Shown one piece after another: positions 8,110-16,018 of a DNA stretch of 64,000 nt. The stretch lies in the NCBI GenBank assembly GCA_965228445.1, contig OZ245813.1, positions 62,001 to 126,000 of the forward strand. Reading direction: 5' to 3'. Each line of letters begins with the position of its first letter. Within the stretch, counting starts at the first letter, position 1. The notes under the pieces are model-generated. The model was not told the DNA's origin. It was given only the letters and a program-made list of their open reading frames with translations, and did no database searches. The stretch comes from Thalassobaculum sp965228445 (GTDB lineage Bacteria; Pseudomonadota; Alphaproteobacteria; Thalassobaculales; Thalassobaculaceae). Position numbers and translations under genes: made by a program.

Positions 8110-9507
8110 ATGTTCCTGTCGGTTTTCGACATCTTCAAGATCGGTATCGGTCCGTCCTCGTCTCACACGATGGGGCCGATGCTGGCCGCCGGCCGGTTTC
8201 TCGCGAGGCTGCGAGAGGCGCCCGGCCCTGGGCCGGCGCGGCTTCGGGTGACCCTGCACGGCTCGCTCGCCTTCACCGGCAAGGGGCATGCGACCGACCG
8301 GGCCGTGATCCTCGGTCTGCTTGGCTTCCGCCCGGAGACGCTGGCGCCGGACCGGGCCGACGGACTGGTCGATGAGGTGAATGGCCGCCGCCGCATCGAG
8401 GTGGAGGGGCTCGGCACCCTGATGTTCGATCCCGAGACGGATCTCGTCTTCGACTATGGCGATCCGCTCCCCGGTCACGCCAACGGCATGGTGATCGCCG
8501 CCCTGGACGCAGACGGCGGCCCGGTTCTGTCGGAGACCTACTATTCCGTCGGCGGCGGTTTCGTGGTGACCGCCGATGAGCTGGCCGATCAGCAGGCCGG
8601 CGAGCGGGAAGGGCTCGGCGCGGAGAAGGAGAGCCTCGGCTATCCCTATCCCTTCGGCTCGGCCGCCGAGATGCTGGCCATGGGTGCGCGGGCGCAGCGC
8701 AGCATCGCCGAGATGAAGCGCGCCAATGAGACGGTCGCCCACGGGGCCGGGCTGGATGCGGCACTGGACCGGGTGCTCGATGCCATGGACGGCTGTATCG
8801 ACCGGGGCCTGACGCAGACCGGGATCCTGCCCGGCGGCCTGAAGGTCCGGCGCCGGGCCAAGGCGATCCACGATGCCCTGCTGGCAGAGCGCGGCTGTAA
8901 CCGGGCCCAGCCCCATGCGGTGAACGACTGGATGAGCGTCTACGCCATGGCGGTGAACGAGGAGAACGCCGCCGGCGGGCGGGTCGTCACCTCGCCGACC
9001 AATGGGGCGGCCGGCGTGGTGCCCGCCGTGCTGCGCTACTACCGGGACCACTGCATCGGTGCGAGCCGGGAGGGGCAGCGGGACATCCTGCTGGTGGCGG
9101 CGGCGATCGGCGGCCTGATCAAGCACAACGCCTCCATCTCCGGAGCAGAGGTCGGCTGTCAGGGCGAGGTGGGGTCGGCCTCGGCGATGGCGGCGGCCGG
9201 TCTGTGCGCGGCCTTGGGCGGGACCAACGCCCAGGTAGAGAACGCGGCCGAGATCGCCCTGGAACATCATCTCGGCATGACCTGCGATCCGGCCGGCGGC
9301 CTGGTCCAGGTGCCGTGCATCGAGCGCAACGCGCTCGGTGCGATCAAGGCGGTGTCCTCGGCCAGCCTGGCGCTGCGGGGCGACGGCCAGCACTTCATGC
9401 CGCTCGACAACTGCGTCCAGGTGATGCTGGAGACCGGCCGCGACATGAGCCTTAAGTACAAGGAGACGTCGACCGGCGGCATCGCGGTGAATCTGCCGGA
9501 GTGCTGA
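8110..9507 (+). CDS. sdaA: L-serine ammonia-lyase (L-serine dehydratase), single-chain iron-sulfur type
   Basis: A 465-residue enzyme of the single-chain [4Fe-4S] type converting L-serine to pyruvate and ammonia. The N-terminus has the hallmark SVFDIFKIGIGPSSSHTMGP. The C-terminal alpha domain shows SPTNGAAGVVPAVL, EVGCQGEVGSASAMAAAG and CDPAGGLVQVPCIERNA, supplying the cluster cysteines. The start at 8110 follows a GGAGG (8101-8105) by four bases and gives the canonical MFLSVFDIF; an upstream ATG at 8071 would add 13 nonconserved residues. It is transcribed divergently from the HAD gene. Confidence 0.93.
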   Translation: MFLSVFDIFKIGIGPSSSHTMGPMLAAGRFLARLREAPGPGPARLRVTLHGSLAFTGKGHATDRAVILGLLGFRPETLAPDRADGLVDEVNGRRRIEVEGLGTLMFDPETDLVFDYGDPLPGHANGMVIAALDADGGPVLSETYYSVGGGFVVTADELADQQAGEREGLGAEKESLGYPYPFGSAAEMLAMGARAQRSIAEMKRANETVAHGAGLDAALDRVLDAMDGCIDRGLTQTGILPGGLKVRRRAKAIHDALLAERGCNRAQPHAVNDWMSVYAMAVNEENAAGGRVVTSPTNGAAGVVPAVLRYYRDHCIGASREGQRDILLVAAAIGGLIKHNASISGAEVGCQGEVGSASAMAAAGLCAALGGTNAQVENAAEIALEHHLGMTCDPAGGLVQVPCIERNALGAIKAVSSASLALRGDGQHFMPLDNCVQVMLETGRDMSLKYKETSTGGIAVNLPEC

Positions 9508-9597
9508 GCGTCCGCGGCTCAGACCATCACGACTCGCCGGAAGTCCGCGGTTTTCCGCCCGGCGATGAAACCTGCGGCACTTAGTATGCAAAAATTT

Positions 9598-9622
9598 GGA
9601 ACCGTCTCCCTTGTCTTGCGTT
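9598..9622 (+). promoter_or_regulatory. EcfG-type general-stress promoter (GGAAC-N16-CGTT)
   Basis: Exact match to the alphaproteobacterial EcfG consensus: -35 GGAAC at 9598-9602, 16-base spacer, -10 CGTT at 9619-9622. It lies in the 262-base gap after sdaA, 147 bases before the DUF3185 start codon, giving a long leader. The same motif with the same spacing occurs before the ECF sigma gene and before the hemerythrin gene in this window, which makes chance unlikely. Confidence 0.75.
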
Positions 9623-9769
9623 TCATTCACGCGGCGGGGATCTGACAATGTGATCCGAGAAAACTCGAAAAACGTTCACGGAATAATCGGATCATGTTTT
9701 CCGTCCTGCCTATGTCGAAACCAAGTGGCGAGGGGTTAGTCCGGTCGCCAGATCGATTGGGAGAAGTAG

Positions 9770-9976
9770 ATGTTTTCGACACGTGTTGGTGGACTTGCCG
9801 TTGCCGTGGTCGGTGGCGTGCTTCTGGCTCTCGGTGTGAGCGCGGCTGATGCCCCGCTCGCCGAGCTGAGGCACGAGCTCACGGGGCAGTATTCGGACCG
9901 GACGATGCTGCAGATCGTCGGTGGGACCGCCGCACTGGTTATCGGATCTCTGGTCGCCCTTCGGGCGCGCTCGTGA
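9770..9976 (+). CDS. Small inner-membrane protein, DUF3185-like
   Basis: A 68-residue protein with two hydrophobic helices (about residues 7-25 and 46-63) separated by a short polar loop containing LTGQYSDRTMLQIVGG. The layout and the loop-to-second-helix sequence resemble DUF3185 proteins, whose function is unknown. A GGGAGAAG ribosome-binding site precedes the ATG. It is the first gene after an exact EcfG promoter, so it is probably induced by general stress. The OmpA-like gene follows 59 bases later and may share the transcript. Confidence 0.65.
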   Translation: MFSTRVGGLAVAVVGGVLLALGVSAADAPLAELRHELTGQYSDRTMLQIVGGTAALVIGSLVALRARS

Positions 9977-10035
9977 CCCGGAACCCGTAATCGAAACTTC
10001 TGCCCGTGACTCAGAAAGAACGAAGGAGAACCGTA

Positions 10036-10980
10036 ATGCGTAAATCCGTGATGTATGCCGTGCCGATCGCTCTGGTGACGCTGATGTCTGTCGGCTCCAC
10101 TGCTGCCCAGGCCAATGACGGCATTCTGTTCCCGAACGTCCATGCCATGCGTATGGCCCAGCCGGCCGGCGGCAACTTCAACCAGGAGCTGGTGAAGGAG
10201 TACAAGGAAATCGCCCTCTTCGAGGCCGACGAGATGTACGACTGGTTCGACGCCGAGAACCACGCCACCAAGGGTGTGATGGCGCAGAACGGCAAGACGC
10301 CGCTGCCGTACGACCCGGAGAACTGGGGCATCGAAGACCCGGCCAAGATGGCCGAGCTGAAGTCGGCCCGCAGCGAGCTGGTCGGTCTGCTGGATGCCGG
10401 CGGCCGCGAGATGGCTCCGTCCGAGGCGGCGATCGCCCAGGCGAAGTACGACTGCTGGGTCGAGCAGCAGGAAGAGGGTCACCAGCCGACGCACATCGCG
10501 GCCTGCCGTGACACCTTCTTCGCCGCCCTGAACAACCTGAAGGCCGCCATGGAGCCGAAGGTTGCCACCACGGATGTGACGCAGACCTACGCCGAGGTTG
10601 CCCGCGAGATCGTCTACTTCGATTTCGACAAGGACAACATCACCCCGGACGCGCAGAACAAGATCGACGCCTTCGTGGTCGAGATGAAGAAGCTGAAGGG
10701 CATCACCCTGTTCATCACCGGCCACACCGACACCTCGGGCTCGAACGCCTATAACAAGGACCTGTCCGCCCGCCGCGCCGCCAACGTGCGTGCCGAGCTG
10801 GATCGCCAGGGCATGACTACGGGCGACATCGAGGACCTCGAGATCGCCGCCGAGGGCGAGGAGAAGCCGGCCGTGCAGACCGGCGACGGTGTCCGCGAGC
10901 AGCTGAACCGCCGCGTCGAGATCATCGCCCAGGGTGCGGTGACCGAGACCTCCACGGTCACCACCGTCACCACCAACTAA
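10036..10980 (+). CDS. OmpA-family outer-membrane/periplasmic protein
   Basis: A 314-residue secreted protein. Residues 1-27 are a signal peptide ending in AQA|ND. Residues about 190-305 are an OmpA peptidoglycan-binding domain (YFDFDKDNITPDA, TGHTDTSGSNAYNKDLSARRA, LNRRVEII) with the conserved Asp and Arg that hold diaminopimelate. The intervening 160 residues contain KEYKEIALFEADEMYDWFDAENH and two Cys, not a beta-barrel pattern I recognise. The start at 10036 follows AAGGAG by a good spacing; a GTG at 10006 would place residues ahead of the signal peptide. A strong terminator follows. Confidence 0.85.
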   Translation: MRKSVMYAVPIALVTLMSVGSTAAQANDGILFPNVHAMRMAQPAGGNFNQELVKEYKEIALFEADEMYDWFDAENHATKGVMAQNGKTPLPYDPENWGIEDPAKMAELKSARSELVGLLDAGGREMAPSEAAIAQAKYDCWVEQQEEGHQPTHIAACRDTFFAALNNLKAAMEPKVATTDVTQTYAEVAREIVYFDFDKDNITPDAQNKIDAFVVEMKKLKGITLFITGHTDTSGSNAYNKDLSARRAANVRAELDRQGMTTGDIEDLEIAAEGEEKPAVQTGDGVREQLNRRVEIIAQGAVTETSTVTTVTTN

Positions 10981-11006
10981 GACAGCCCCTCCAGGCTTTC
11001 TACTTG

Positions 11007-11041
11007 GGACTCCAGCCATCTGGCTGGGGTCCTTTTCTTTT
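11007..11041 (+). terminator. Rho-independent terminator after the OmpA-like gene
   Basis: An 11-base-pair stem (GGACTCCAGCC at 11007-11017, GGCTGGGGTCC at 11022-11032, one G-T pair) with a four-base loop is followed directly by TTTTCTTTT. It lies 26 bases after the stop codon and ends the DUF3185-OmpA unit. Confidence 0.88.
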
Positions 11042-11161
11042 GTGCGCCAAGTCCTCGTTCGTGTCCTTTCTGTGGCAACCTGTGACAACGCTGTGCATCT
11101 ATTGAAAGCGCCAATTTTCTAAAATAGATCAGCTACATCCGCAAACGATGGAGTAGCTGAA

Positions 11162-11410
11162 ATGTCCGTTAACACCGCTGTCAAAACGATATCCGCAGTC
11201 CTCGTCGCCGGTGTTCTTCTCGGCGGCTGTTCCAATCTGAATACGCGTGAGCAGAGAACGCTGTCCGGCGGCGCGCTCGGCGCCGGCGTCGGTGTCGCGG
11301 CCGGTGCCCTGACCGGCGGGAGCTGGCTGGCCGGCGGACTGATCGGCGGTGCGGCCGGTGCCGCGATCGGCGCCTTCACCGGCGAGGATAAGGTCAAGGT
11401 CAATCCCTGA
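11162..11410 (+). CDS. Small glycine-zipper lipoprotein
   Basis: An 82-residue protein with a lipoprotein signal peptide ending in the lipobox LLGGC|S. A glycine-rich stretch (GGALGAGVGVAAGALTGG ... GLIGGAAGAAIGAFTG) then forms glycine-zipper helices as in SlyB/YMGG-type envelope lipoproteins, and the tail is EDKVKVNP. It is probably anchored to the outer membrane as an envelope-stability factor. It follows the OmpA terminator with its own 120-base upstream region; I see no EcfG motif there. Confidence 0.75.
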   Translation: MSVNTAVKTISAVLVAGVLLGGCSNLNTREQRTLSGGALGAGVGVAAGALTGGSWLAGGLIGGAAGAAIGAFTGEDKVKVNP

Positions 11411-11575
11411 TCGCCGTCTCCGCCCCGAGCGGCCGCCTCGACCGGCTGCCCCCGACCGGCCGCCCCCAGCCCTGCCACGCCGCGGCCGGCGGCGCCGTCC
11501 CGCTGATCTCCGGATGATTGAGAGTGACATGTTGAGAGGATTGACAGAACCGGGCGGTGAGGCGATGTCTCACCG

Positions 11576-12085
11576 ATGCGCCTGTTCATCGCTACCGCTT
11601 GTGTCCTATCGCTGGCTGCCTGTGCCGGAACTGCCGGCCGTCAGGACGCGGCCATCGGCGTTCAGCCGGTCGCCAAGCCCGCAGCGGCTCCCGGCGTGCG
11701 CGCACCGGTTCCCGAACCGCGGCCTGCCGCGCCGCGCCGGGACAGGAAACGCGCGTCCGGCGCCGGTTCCCCGGACCGCTCCGGTTCCGATATCCCCGCC
11801 GCGTCGATCTCGACCCGGCCGCCCGTCGAACTCGACACGCTGGCCGGCGCCGACCGATCGAAGCTCGCCTCCGTCCTCGGTCCGGCCGACGAGATCCGCG
11901 ACCAGCCGCCGGGCGAGGTCTGGGTCTACCGCGAAGGCGGCTGCTCGGTTGAGCTCTACCTCTTCCCTCAGATCTCCGCGTCGCAATACGCCGTTCTCGG
12001 GCACAAGTTCCTGCCCTCTTCCCTTGGTGAAGAGGAGCGCAGGGCATGCTTAACAAAGTTAGCTTCGAGGACACGTGCTTCGTAA
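11576..12085 (+). CDS. Lipoprotein with C-terminal SmpA/BamE-like motif
   Basis: A 169-residue protein with lipobox LAAC|A, a Pro/Ala/Arg-rich linker to about residue 85, and a small folded domain (LAGADRSKLASVLGPADEIRDQPPGEVWVYREGGCSVELYLFP) that resembles the LG-x-PD..GE-x-W-x-Y pattern of SmpA/OmlA (BamE) proteins. Its stop codon TAA overlaps the ATG at 12085 that could start the response regulator, and the regulator's longer reading begins inside it. It is thus coupled to the two-component system and may be an envelope sensor partner; that is inference. Confidence 0.65.
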   Translation: MRLFIATACVLSLAACAGTAGRQDAAIGVQPVAKPAAAPGVRAPVPEPRPAAPRRDRKRASGAGSPDRSGSDIPAASISTRPPVELDTLAGADRSKLASVLGPADEIRDQPPGEVWVYREGGCSVELYLFPQISASQYAVLGHKFLPSSLGEEERRACLTKLASRTRAS

Positions 12086-12840
12086 TGCCTCCCGGTCCTC
12101 CCGCGCGCGTCCTGATCGTCGATGACGATGCCCTGATCCTCGAGACCCTGGCGATCAATCTCGAGGATAACGGCATCGAGACCGAGACCGCCGAGTCCGG
12201 CGAGGCGGCCATGCGCCGGCTGTCGGAGGATGCGAATTTTGACCTGGTGATCCTGGACTGGAAGATGCCGGGCATGTCCGGTCTGGACACTCTGAAGGCG
12301 ATGAACGCCGCCAGCCTCAATCTGCCGGCCATCATTCTGACCAGCCTGACCGACCAGATCTTCGAGGAGTCGGCGCTGGCCACCGGCGCGGTGGACTTCG
12401 TCGACAAGTCCCGCAGCTTCTCCATCGTGCTGCGCCGGGTGCAGATCATCCTGTCGGGCGTGCGGGGCCGCAACAGCTCGGGCGAGGAGGAGGGATCGGC
12501 GGCGCTCGGCGGGTCCGACCGCATCGTCGTCGGCGCGCTGACCCTGGACCGCAAGGCCGGACGGGCGTTCTGGAACGACGAGCAGGTGCCGCTCACCCTC
12601 ACCGAGTACCAGCTGGTCGACGAGCTCGCGTCCAAGCCGGGCCGCGACATCAAATATCGCGACCTCTACAATCTGGTGCATGGCGAGAACTTCTTCGTCG
12701 GCACCGGCGGCGACGGCTACCGGGCGAACGTGCGGAGCTTCGTGAAGCGGATACGTCAGAAGTTCAAGGACATGGACGAGTCCTTCGAGCAGATAGAGAA
12801 CTATCCGGGCTTCGGCTATCGCTGGCGCGAGCCGGAATAG
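12046..12840 (+). CDS. OmpR-family response regulator, ChvI-like
   Basis: A 264-residue regulator. The receiver domain covers residues about 20-140 with acidic pocket VDDD (25-28), phosphoacceptor Asp71 (LVILDWKMPGMSG) and Lys121. The C-terminal winged helix (about 160-260; LTLTEYQLVDELASKPG, YRANVRSFVKRIRQKF, YPGFGYRW) has the ChvI-type end. The start at 12046 has AGGAG at good spacing. The ATG at 12085 (overlapping the lipoprotein stop as TAATG) is a realistic alternative giving 251 residues. The histidine kinase follows 7 bases later. Confidence 0.88.
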   Translation: MLNKVSFEDTCFVMPPGPPARVLIVDDDALILETLAINLEDNGIETETAESGEAAMRRLSEDANFDLVILDWKMPGMSGLDTLKAMNAASLNLPAIILTSLTDQIFEESALATGAVDFVDKSRSFSIVLRRVQIILSGVRGRNSSGEEEGSAALGGSDRIVVGALTLDRKAGRAFWNDEQVPLTLTEYQLVDELASKPGRDIKYRDLYNLVHGENFFVGTGGDGYRANVRSFVKRIRQKFKDMDESFEQIENYPGFGYRWREPE

Positions 12841-12847
12841 GCCGCGC

Positions 12848-14362
12848 GTGAACCAGGGCGCCCCCACATCGGTGTTCTCACGATACAGCCGCTCCATCGC
12901 CGCCAAGCTCCTGATCGTCCTGATCCTGTTTTTGGTCGTGCCGGCCGTGCTCTACGGCCGGTTCCAGATCGCTGATCAGGAGCGGCGGGCGTTCATGCTG
13001 GAGAGCGTGCGCAGCCACGGCGCCGCCATCGCCCAGGCTTTGGCGGACGATGTGGGCCGGCCGGAGGCCGATGTCTTCGCCGACGTGCCGGAGCGCCTGC
13101 ACCTGTTCGAGACGCCGGGCATGCGCCTGCGGCTGCTGTTCAGCCCGGCCGACGACGACAACGTCGCCGACTTCTTCTATGTGGCCACTACGCCGACCTC
13201 CAGCGCCGAGCAGCTCGAGGTCGAGCGCCGGCTGTTCCGCGAGACCGGACTGCTCAGCGATGTCTGGTCGTCCTGTTCCGGCATGCTCGAACTCAGCCGC
13301 GTCACGCCGGTACCGGATGGCGGCCGTGAGCTGCTGGTGTCGATCACGCCGATCCGCACCGCCCAGGGCTGCTGGGCGCTGATCGCGTCCCTGGCTCTGG
13401 AGGACGAGGTCGCCGCCTCCCTGATCGAACCGTACTGGCAGCGCCCCGAGGTGATCGCCGCGGTGATCATCTACGTGGCGATGGCGTCCATTCTGATCGT
13501 TGTCCTGCTCGACGTGCGCGGTGCCTTGCGCCGGTTCGAGCGGCACGCCAGGCGCATCGCCAGCGCGGGCGGGGCAGGGCGGTCGTTCCGCCGGCTCAAC
13601 AAGGTACCGGAACTGGACGGTGTGGCGGGGGAGTTCGACGCGATGGTACAGCGGCTGCACGACGTGGCGGTCGATATCCGCGCCTCGGCCGAGGAACAGG
13701 TGCACGCGCTGAAGACGCCGATCGGCACCATCGCCCAATCGCTGGAGGCGCTGCGTCGGGCCGTGCCGGCCGACAACGCCCGCGCCCATCGCATGCTCGG
13801 CATCATCGATCAGTCGCGCCAACGGCTGAGCAGCTTGATCGTCGCCGGCCAGCGTACGACCGAGGCGGCCGCGCTGCTGGCCTCGCCACCCCGCGAGCCG
13901 GTGCAGGTCGACGCCCTGCTGCGCGATCTCTGCGCCGATTTCGAGGGCCCGTGCGAGGCGCGGGGGATCCATCTCCATGCCGAGATCGCCGCGGAGGCGG
14001 TGGTTCTCGGCAGCGACGAGATGCTCGAAGCGGTGTTCGAGAACGTCATCGAGAACGCCGTCGGGTTCTCGCCGAAAGGGGCGGCCGTGTCGGTGCGTCT
14101 CGACCGGGCCGGGCGCGATGTCCGCATCCAGGTCCGCGACCTCGGCCCCGGCGCCTCGAAGGAAGTTCTCGGCCGTCTGTTCGACAAGGGCTTCACCAAG
14201 CGGCCGGCCTCGGCGATCGACGAGGGCGGCGGCGGGCATTTCGGCCTCGGCATGTGGATCGTCAGCCGCAATGTCGAGGCGCTGAACGGCACGGTCTCCG
14301 CCCGCAACGCCGAACCCGGCCTGGAAGTGACCATCACCCTGCCCATCGCGGAAAAAACCTGA
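12848..14362 (+). CDS. Sensor histidine kinase, ChvG-like
   Basis: A 504-residue membrane kinase with a GTG start. Transmembrane helices lie at about residues 19-37 and 202-221 and flank a 165-residue periplasmic sensor containing two Cys (C143 and C175). A HAMP-like segment is followed by the H-box EEQVHALKTPIG with phosphoacceptor His286; the residue after His is Ala instead of the usual Glu/Asp. The ATPase domain has N (ENVIENAVGFSP), G1 (DLGPGAS) and G2 (GGGGHFGLGMWIV) boxes. It presumably phosphorylates the adjacent regulator in response to envelope stress. Confidence 0.88.
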   Translation: MNQGAPTSVFSRYSRSIAAKLLIVLILFLVVPAVLYGRFQIADQERRAFMLESVRSHGAAIAQALADDVGRPEADVFADVPERLHLFETPGMRLRLLFSPADDDNVADFFYVATTPTSSAEQLEVERRLFRETGLLSDVWSSCSGMLELSRVTPVPDGGRELLVSITPIRTAQGCWALIASLALEDEVAASLIEPYWQRPEVIAAVIIYVAMASILIVVLLDVRGALRRFERHARRIASAGGAGRSFRRLNKVPELDGVAGEFDAMVQRLHDVAVDIRASAEEQVHALKTPIGTIAQSLEALRRAVPADNARAHRMLGIIDQSRQRLSSLIVAGQRTTEAAALLASPPREPVQVDALLRDLCADFEGPCEARGIHLHAEIAAEAVVLGSDEMLEAVFENVIENAVGFSPKGAAVSVRLDRAGRDVRIQVRDLGPGASKEVLGRLFDKGFTKRPASAIDEGGGGHFGLGMWIVSRNVEALNGTVSARNAEPGLEVTITLPIAEKT

Positions 14363-14788
14363 CCCGCGGAATAACAATCCACGCCGCAGGGTCATGATGT
14401 CAGCGGCCAAGAAAGACGCCGCGTCATTGCCCCACTCCCCTGCAGGGCTCGCTCCGGCGGGCCCTGCACCTGGGGCGAGATCCCAGCCTACGGGATCGGC
14501 ACCGCAGCGGCGGCCATAACGAGAGATACCGCGAAACCCTTGGTTTCCTGTGGCTTTCGACCTTCGGCGGCTCAGGCGCCGGACAACTGGTTCTGGCCGC
14601 TTAACAATAATTCATCTTTCGAGCCGGTTCCTGCCGGAACCCGCCTGATCCCACGACGTTCACAGCTTGGGGCAGGCATGGCACACACTTGTCACAGCTC
14701 TGGCCCAGCAACGTCACAGCGGTCTCGCTAAGTCTTGTTCAGACGACGGCGAACAGCCGGACACTTTGAAGGTTGTGGGAGCAGAGCA
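14363..14788. other. 426-base intergenic region before the sigma-factor gene
   Basis: I see no gene here. It holds an 8-base-pair inverted repeat with a 12-base loop (TGCAGGGC at 14441-14448, GCCCTGCA at 14461-14468) without a T-run, possibly the 3' end of the kinase transcript. The exact EcfG promoter at 14636-14660 follows. The rest shows no tRNA-like fold or reading frame with coding character. Confidence 0.6.
14636..14660 (+). promoter_or_regulatory. EcfG-type promoter in front of the ECF sigma gene
   Basis: GGAAC at 14636-14640, 16-base spacer, CGTT at 14657-14660, lying 128 bases before the sigma-factor ATG. A sigma gene transcribed from an EcfG-consensus promoter suggests autoregulation, which is usual for EcfG-family sigma factors, or control by a master EcfG encoded elsewhere. 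Confidence 0.75.
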
Positions 14789-15301
14789 ATGACCATCACC
14801 GAGATGCAGGCCAAAGAGCACTACAGCAGCGTGCAGCGCACCGCCCGCCGGCTTGTCGGCAACCGGGCCGACGCCGACGACATAGCTCAGGAGGCGCTGC
14901 TGCGGGCCATCGTCTATGTGCGCGACGGCCGCAAGGTGGAGAACTGGCGCGGCTATCTGAACCGCATCGTGCGCAACGTCATCGCCGACGACTACGCCCG
15001 TCGCAAGCGCCAGGGTCCGGTGGTCGATCTGGACGATGTCCAGGGCAGCCTCGGCGTGCTGCCGAACCAGTACCAGCGCCACCGCATCCACGAGATGCAG
15101 GACGCCATCGACGCGCTGCCGGAACAGCAGCACGACGTCGTGCAGATGATCGCGGTCGACGGCATGTCCTACCGCGCCGCCGCCGAGACGCTGGGCGTGC
15201 CGGTCGGCACCGTGATGTCGCGGCTGTACCGCGGTCGCGAGACCCTGAAGGTCCGCATGGACGAGGCCATGGGATCGGAGCCGGCGGCCGTCGCCGCCTG
15301 A
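14789..15301 (+). CDS. RNA polymerase sigma factor, ECF subfamily (EcfG/ECF15-like)
   Basis: A 170-residue sigma factor. Region 2 (about residues 10-80) has ADADDIAQEALLRAI and a -10 recognition helix segment (GYLNRIVRNVIADDYARR). Region 4 (about 108-165) has ALPEQQHDVVQMIAVDGMSYRAAAETLGVPVGTVMSRLYRGRE, with the helix-turn-helix that reads the -35 box. This region 4 sequence resembles EcfG-type factors. The ATG at 14789 follows GGGAG and is preferred over an in-frame ATG 18 codons upstream. No nepR or phyR gene lies next to it, so it may be an accessory EcfG paralogue. Confidence 0.87.
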   Translation: MTITEMQAKEHYSSVQRTARRLVGNRADADDIAQEALLRAIVYVRDGRKVENWRGYLNRIVRNVIADDYARRKRQGPVVDLDDVQGSLGVLPNQYQRHRIHEMQDAIDALPEQQHDVVQMIAVDGMSYRAAAETLGVPVGTVMSRLYRGRETLKVRMDEAMGSEPAAVAA

Positions 15302-15368
15302 TCCGGGGTCTATCAGATTTCCGGGTCGGCCGGGCGCTTCCCCAACGCCCCGACCGATCCGACTAGGG

Positions 15369-15412
15369 CCCGCCGGCGCCGTCCCCCACCCCCACCCGCC
15401 GGCGCCGGCGGG
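15369..15412. repeat. 12-base-pair GC inverted repeat between sigma and PRC-barrel genes
   Basis: CCCGCCGGCGCC (15369-15380) pairs perfectly with GGCGCCGGCGGG (15401-15412) across a 20-base C-rich loop. It ends 51 bases before the PRC-barrel start. With no T-run it is either a Rho-assisted terminator for the sigma gene or a structured leader. Confidence 0.5.
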
Positions 15413-15463
15413 AACCCTGCAGTCGCACGACACCCAACCAGATCGCGACCTAGGGAGGTAGCC

Positions 15464-15880
15464 ATGCGCGCGAAGCTGATCACTACCGTCTTGAGTGCCG
15501 CCTTCATGGCCGGGGCCGCCCAGATCGTTGCCGTGGCGGAGCCCGCGAACACCCAGACCACCAGGCCGGCCGCGTCGGATACCGACCTCGACGTCAAGCC
15601 GGTCGGCCGGCCGCAGGTCGATGCGGCCACCTCAGCCCGGGAGAAGCAACTCGTCGGCGCCAAGGTCATCTCGGTGGACGACAAGGAAACCGGGAAGGTC
15701 GAGAAGATCATCGAGGAGGACGGCGCGACCAAGGCCGTCGTCGAATACGAGGGTCTGCTCGGCGTCGGCGATAAGCGGGTCGCCATTCCGATCGCCGAGT
15801 TCACCCTGATCGCCGAAGGCCGCGCCCGGGTCAGCCTGAGTGAGGCGGAGATCAAGGACCTGCCAACCTTCGAGGGCTGA
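15464..15880 (+). CDS. Secreted PRC-barrel domain protein
   Basis: A 138-residue protein with an N-terminal signal peptide (about residues 1-25) and a PRC-barrel domain at about 60-125 (KQLVGAKVISVDDKETGKVEKIIEEDGATKAVVEYEG), a small beta-barrel found in periplasmic and stress-related proteins of alphaproteobacteria. AGGGAGGT provides a strong ribosome-binding site. The upstream sequence has GGAAC at the right distance but no CGTT, so I do not assign it to the EcfG set. A terminator follows 77 bases after the stop. Confidence 0.75.
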   Translation: MRAKLITTVLSAAFMAGAAQIVAVAEPANTQTTRPAASDTDLDVKPVGRPQVDAATSAREKQLVGAKVISVDDKETGKVEKIIEEDGATKAVVEYEGLLGVGDKRVAIPIAEFTLIAEGRARVSLSEAEIKDLPTFEG

Positions 15881-15957
15881 TCACCCGATCCGGCTACGTC
15901 GGGACCGGGCGTTGTTCCCCCGAGCTCCCTCCGAAGCGCCTGAGAGTTCCGACGTAG

Positions 15958-15991
15958 GACCCCGCGGCACTGGCCGCGGGGTCTTTTCTTT
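15958..15991 (+). terminator. Rho-independent terminator after the PRC-barrel gene
   Basis: A perfect 10-base-pair stem (GACCCCGCGG at 15958-15967, CCGCGGGGTC at 15974-15983) with a six-base loop is followed by TTTTCTTT. It also lies just past the 3' end of the leftward ABC exporter gene. Confidence 0.88.
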
Positions 15992-16018
15992 GCGCGGGTC
16001 CAGTCGGCCGGTCGCGGA

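Noticed and set aside
14441..14492. tRNA or small-RNA gene in the sigma-factor upstream gap
   Set aside because: The two hairpins do not form a cloverleaf and lack conserved tRNA loop bases or a T-run.
15411..15440. Possible EcfG promoter before the PRC-barrel gene
   Set aside because: GGAAC is present but 16 bases later the sequence is ACCC, not CGTT; spacings of 15 or 17 also fail.
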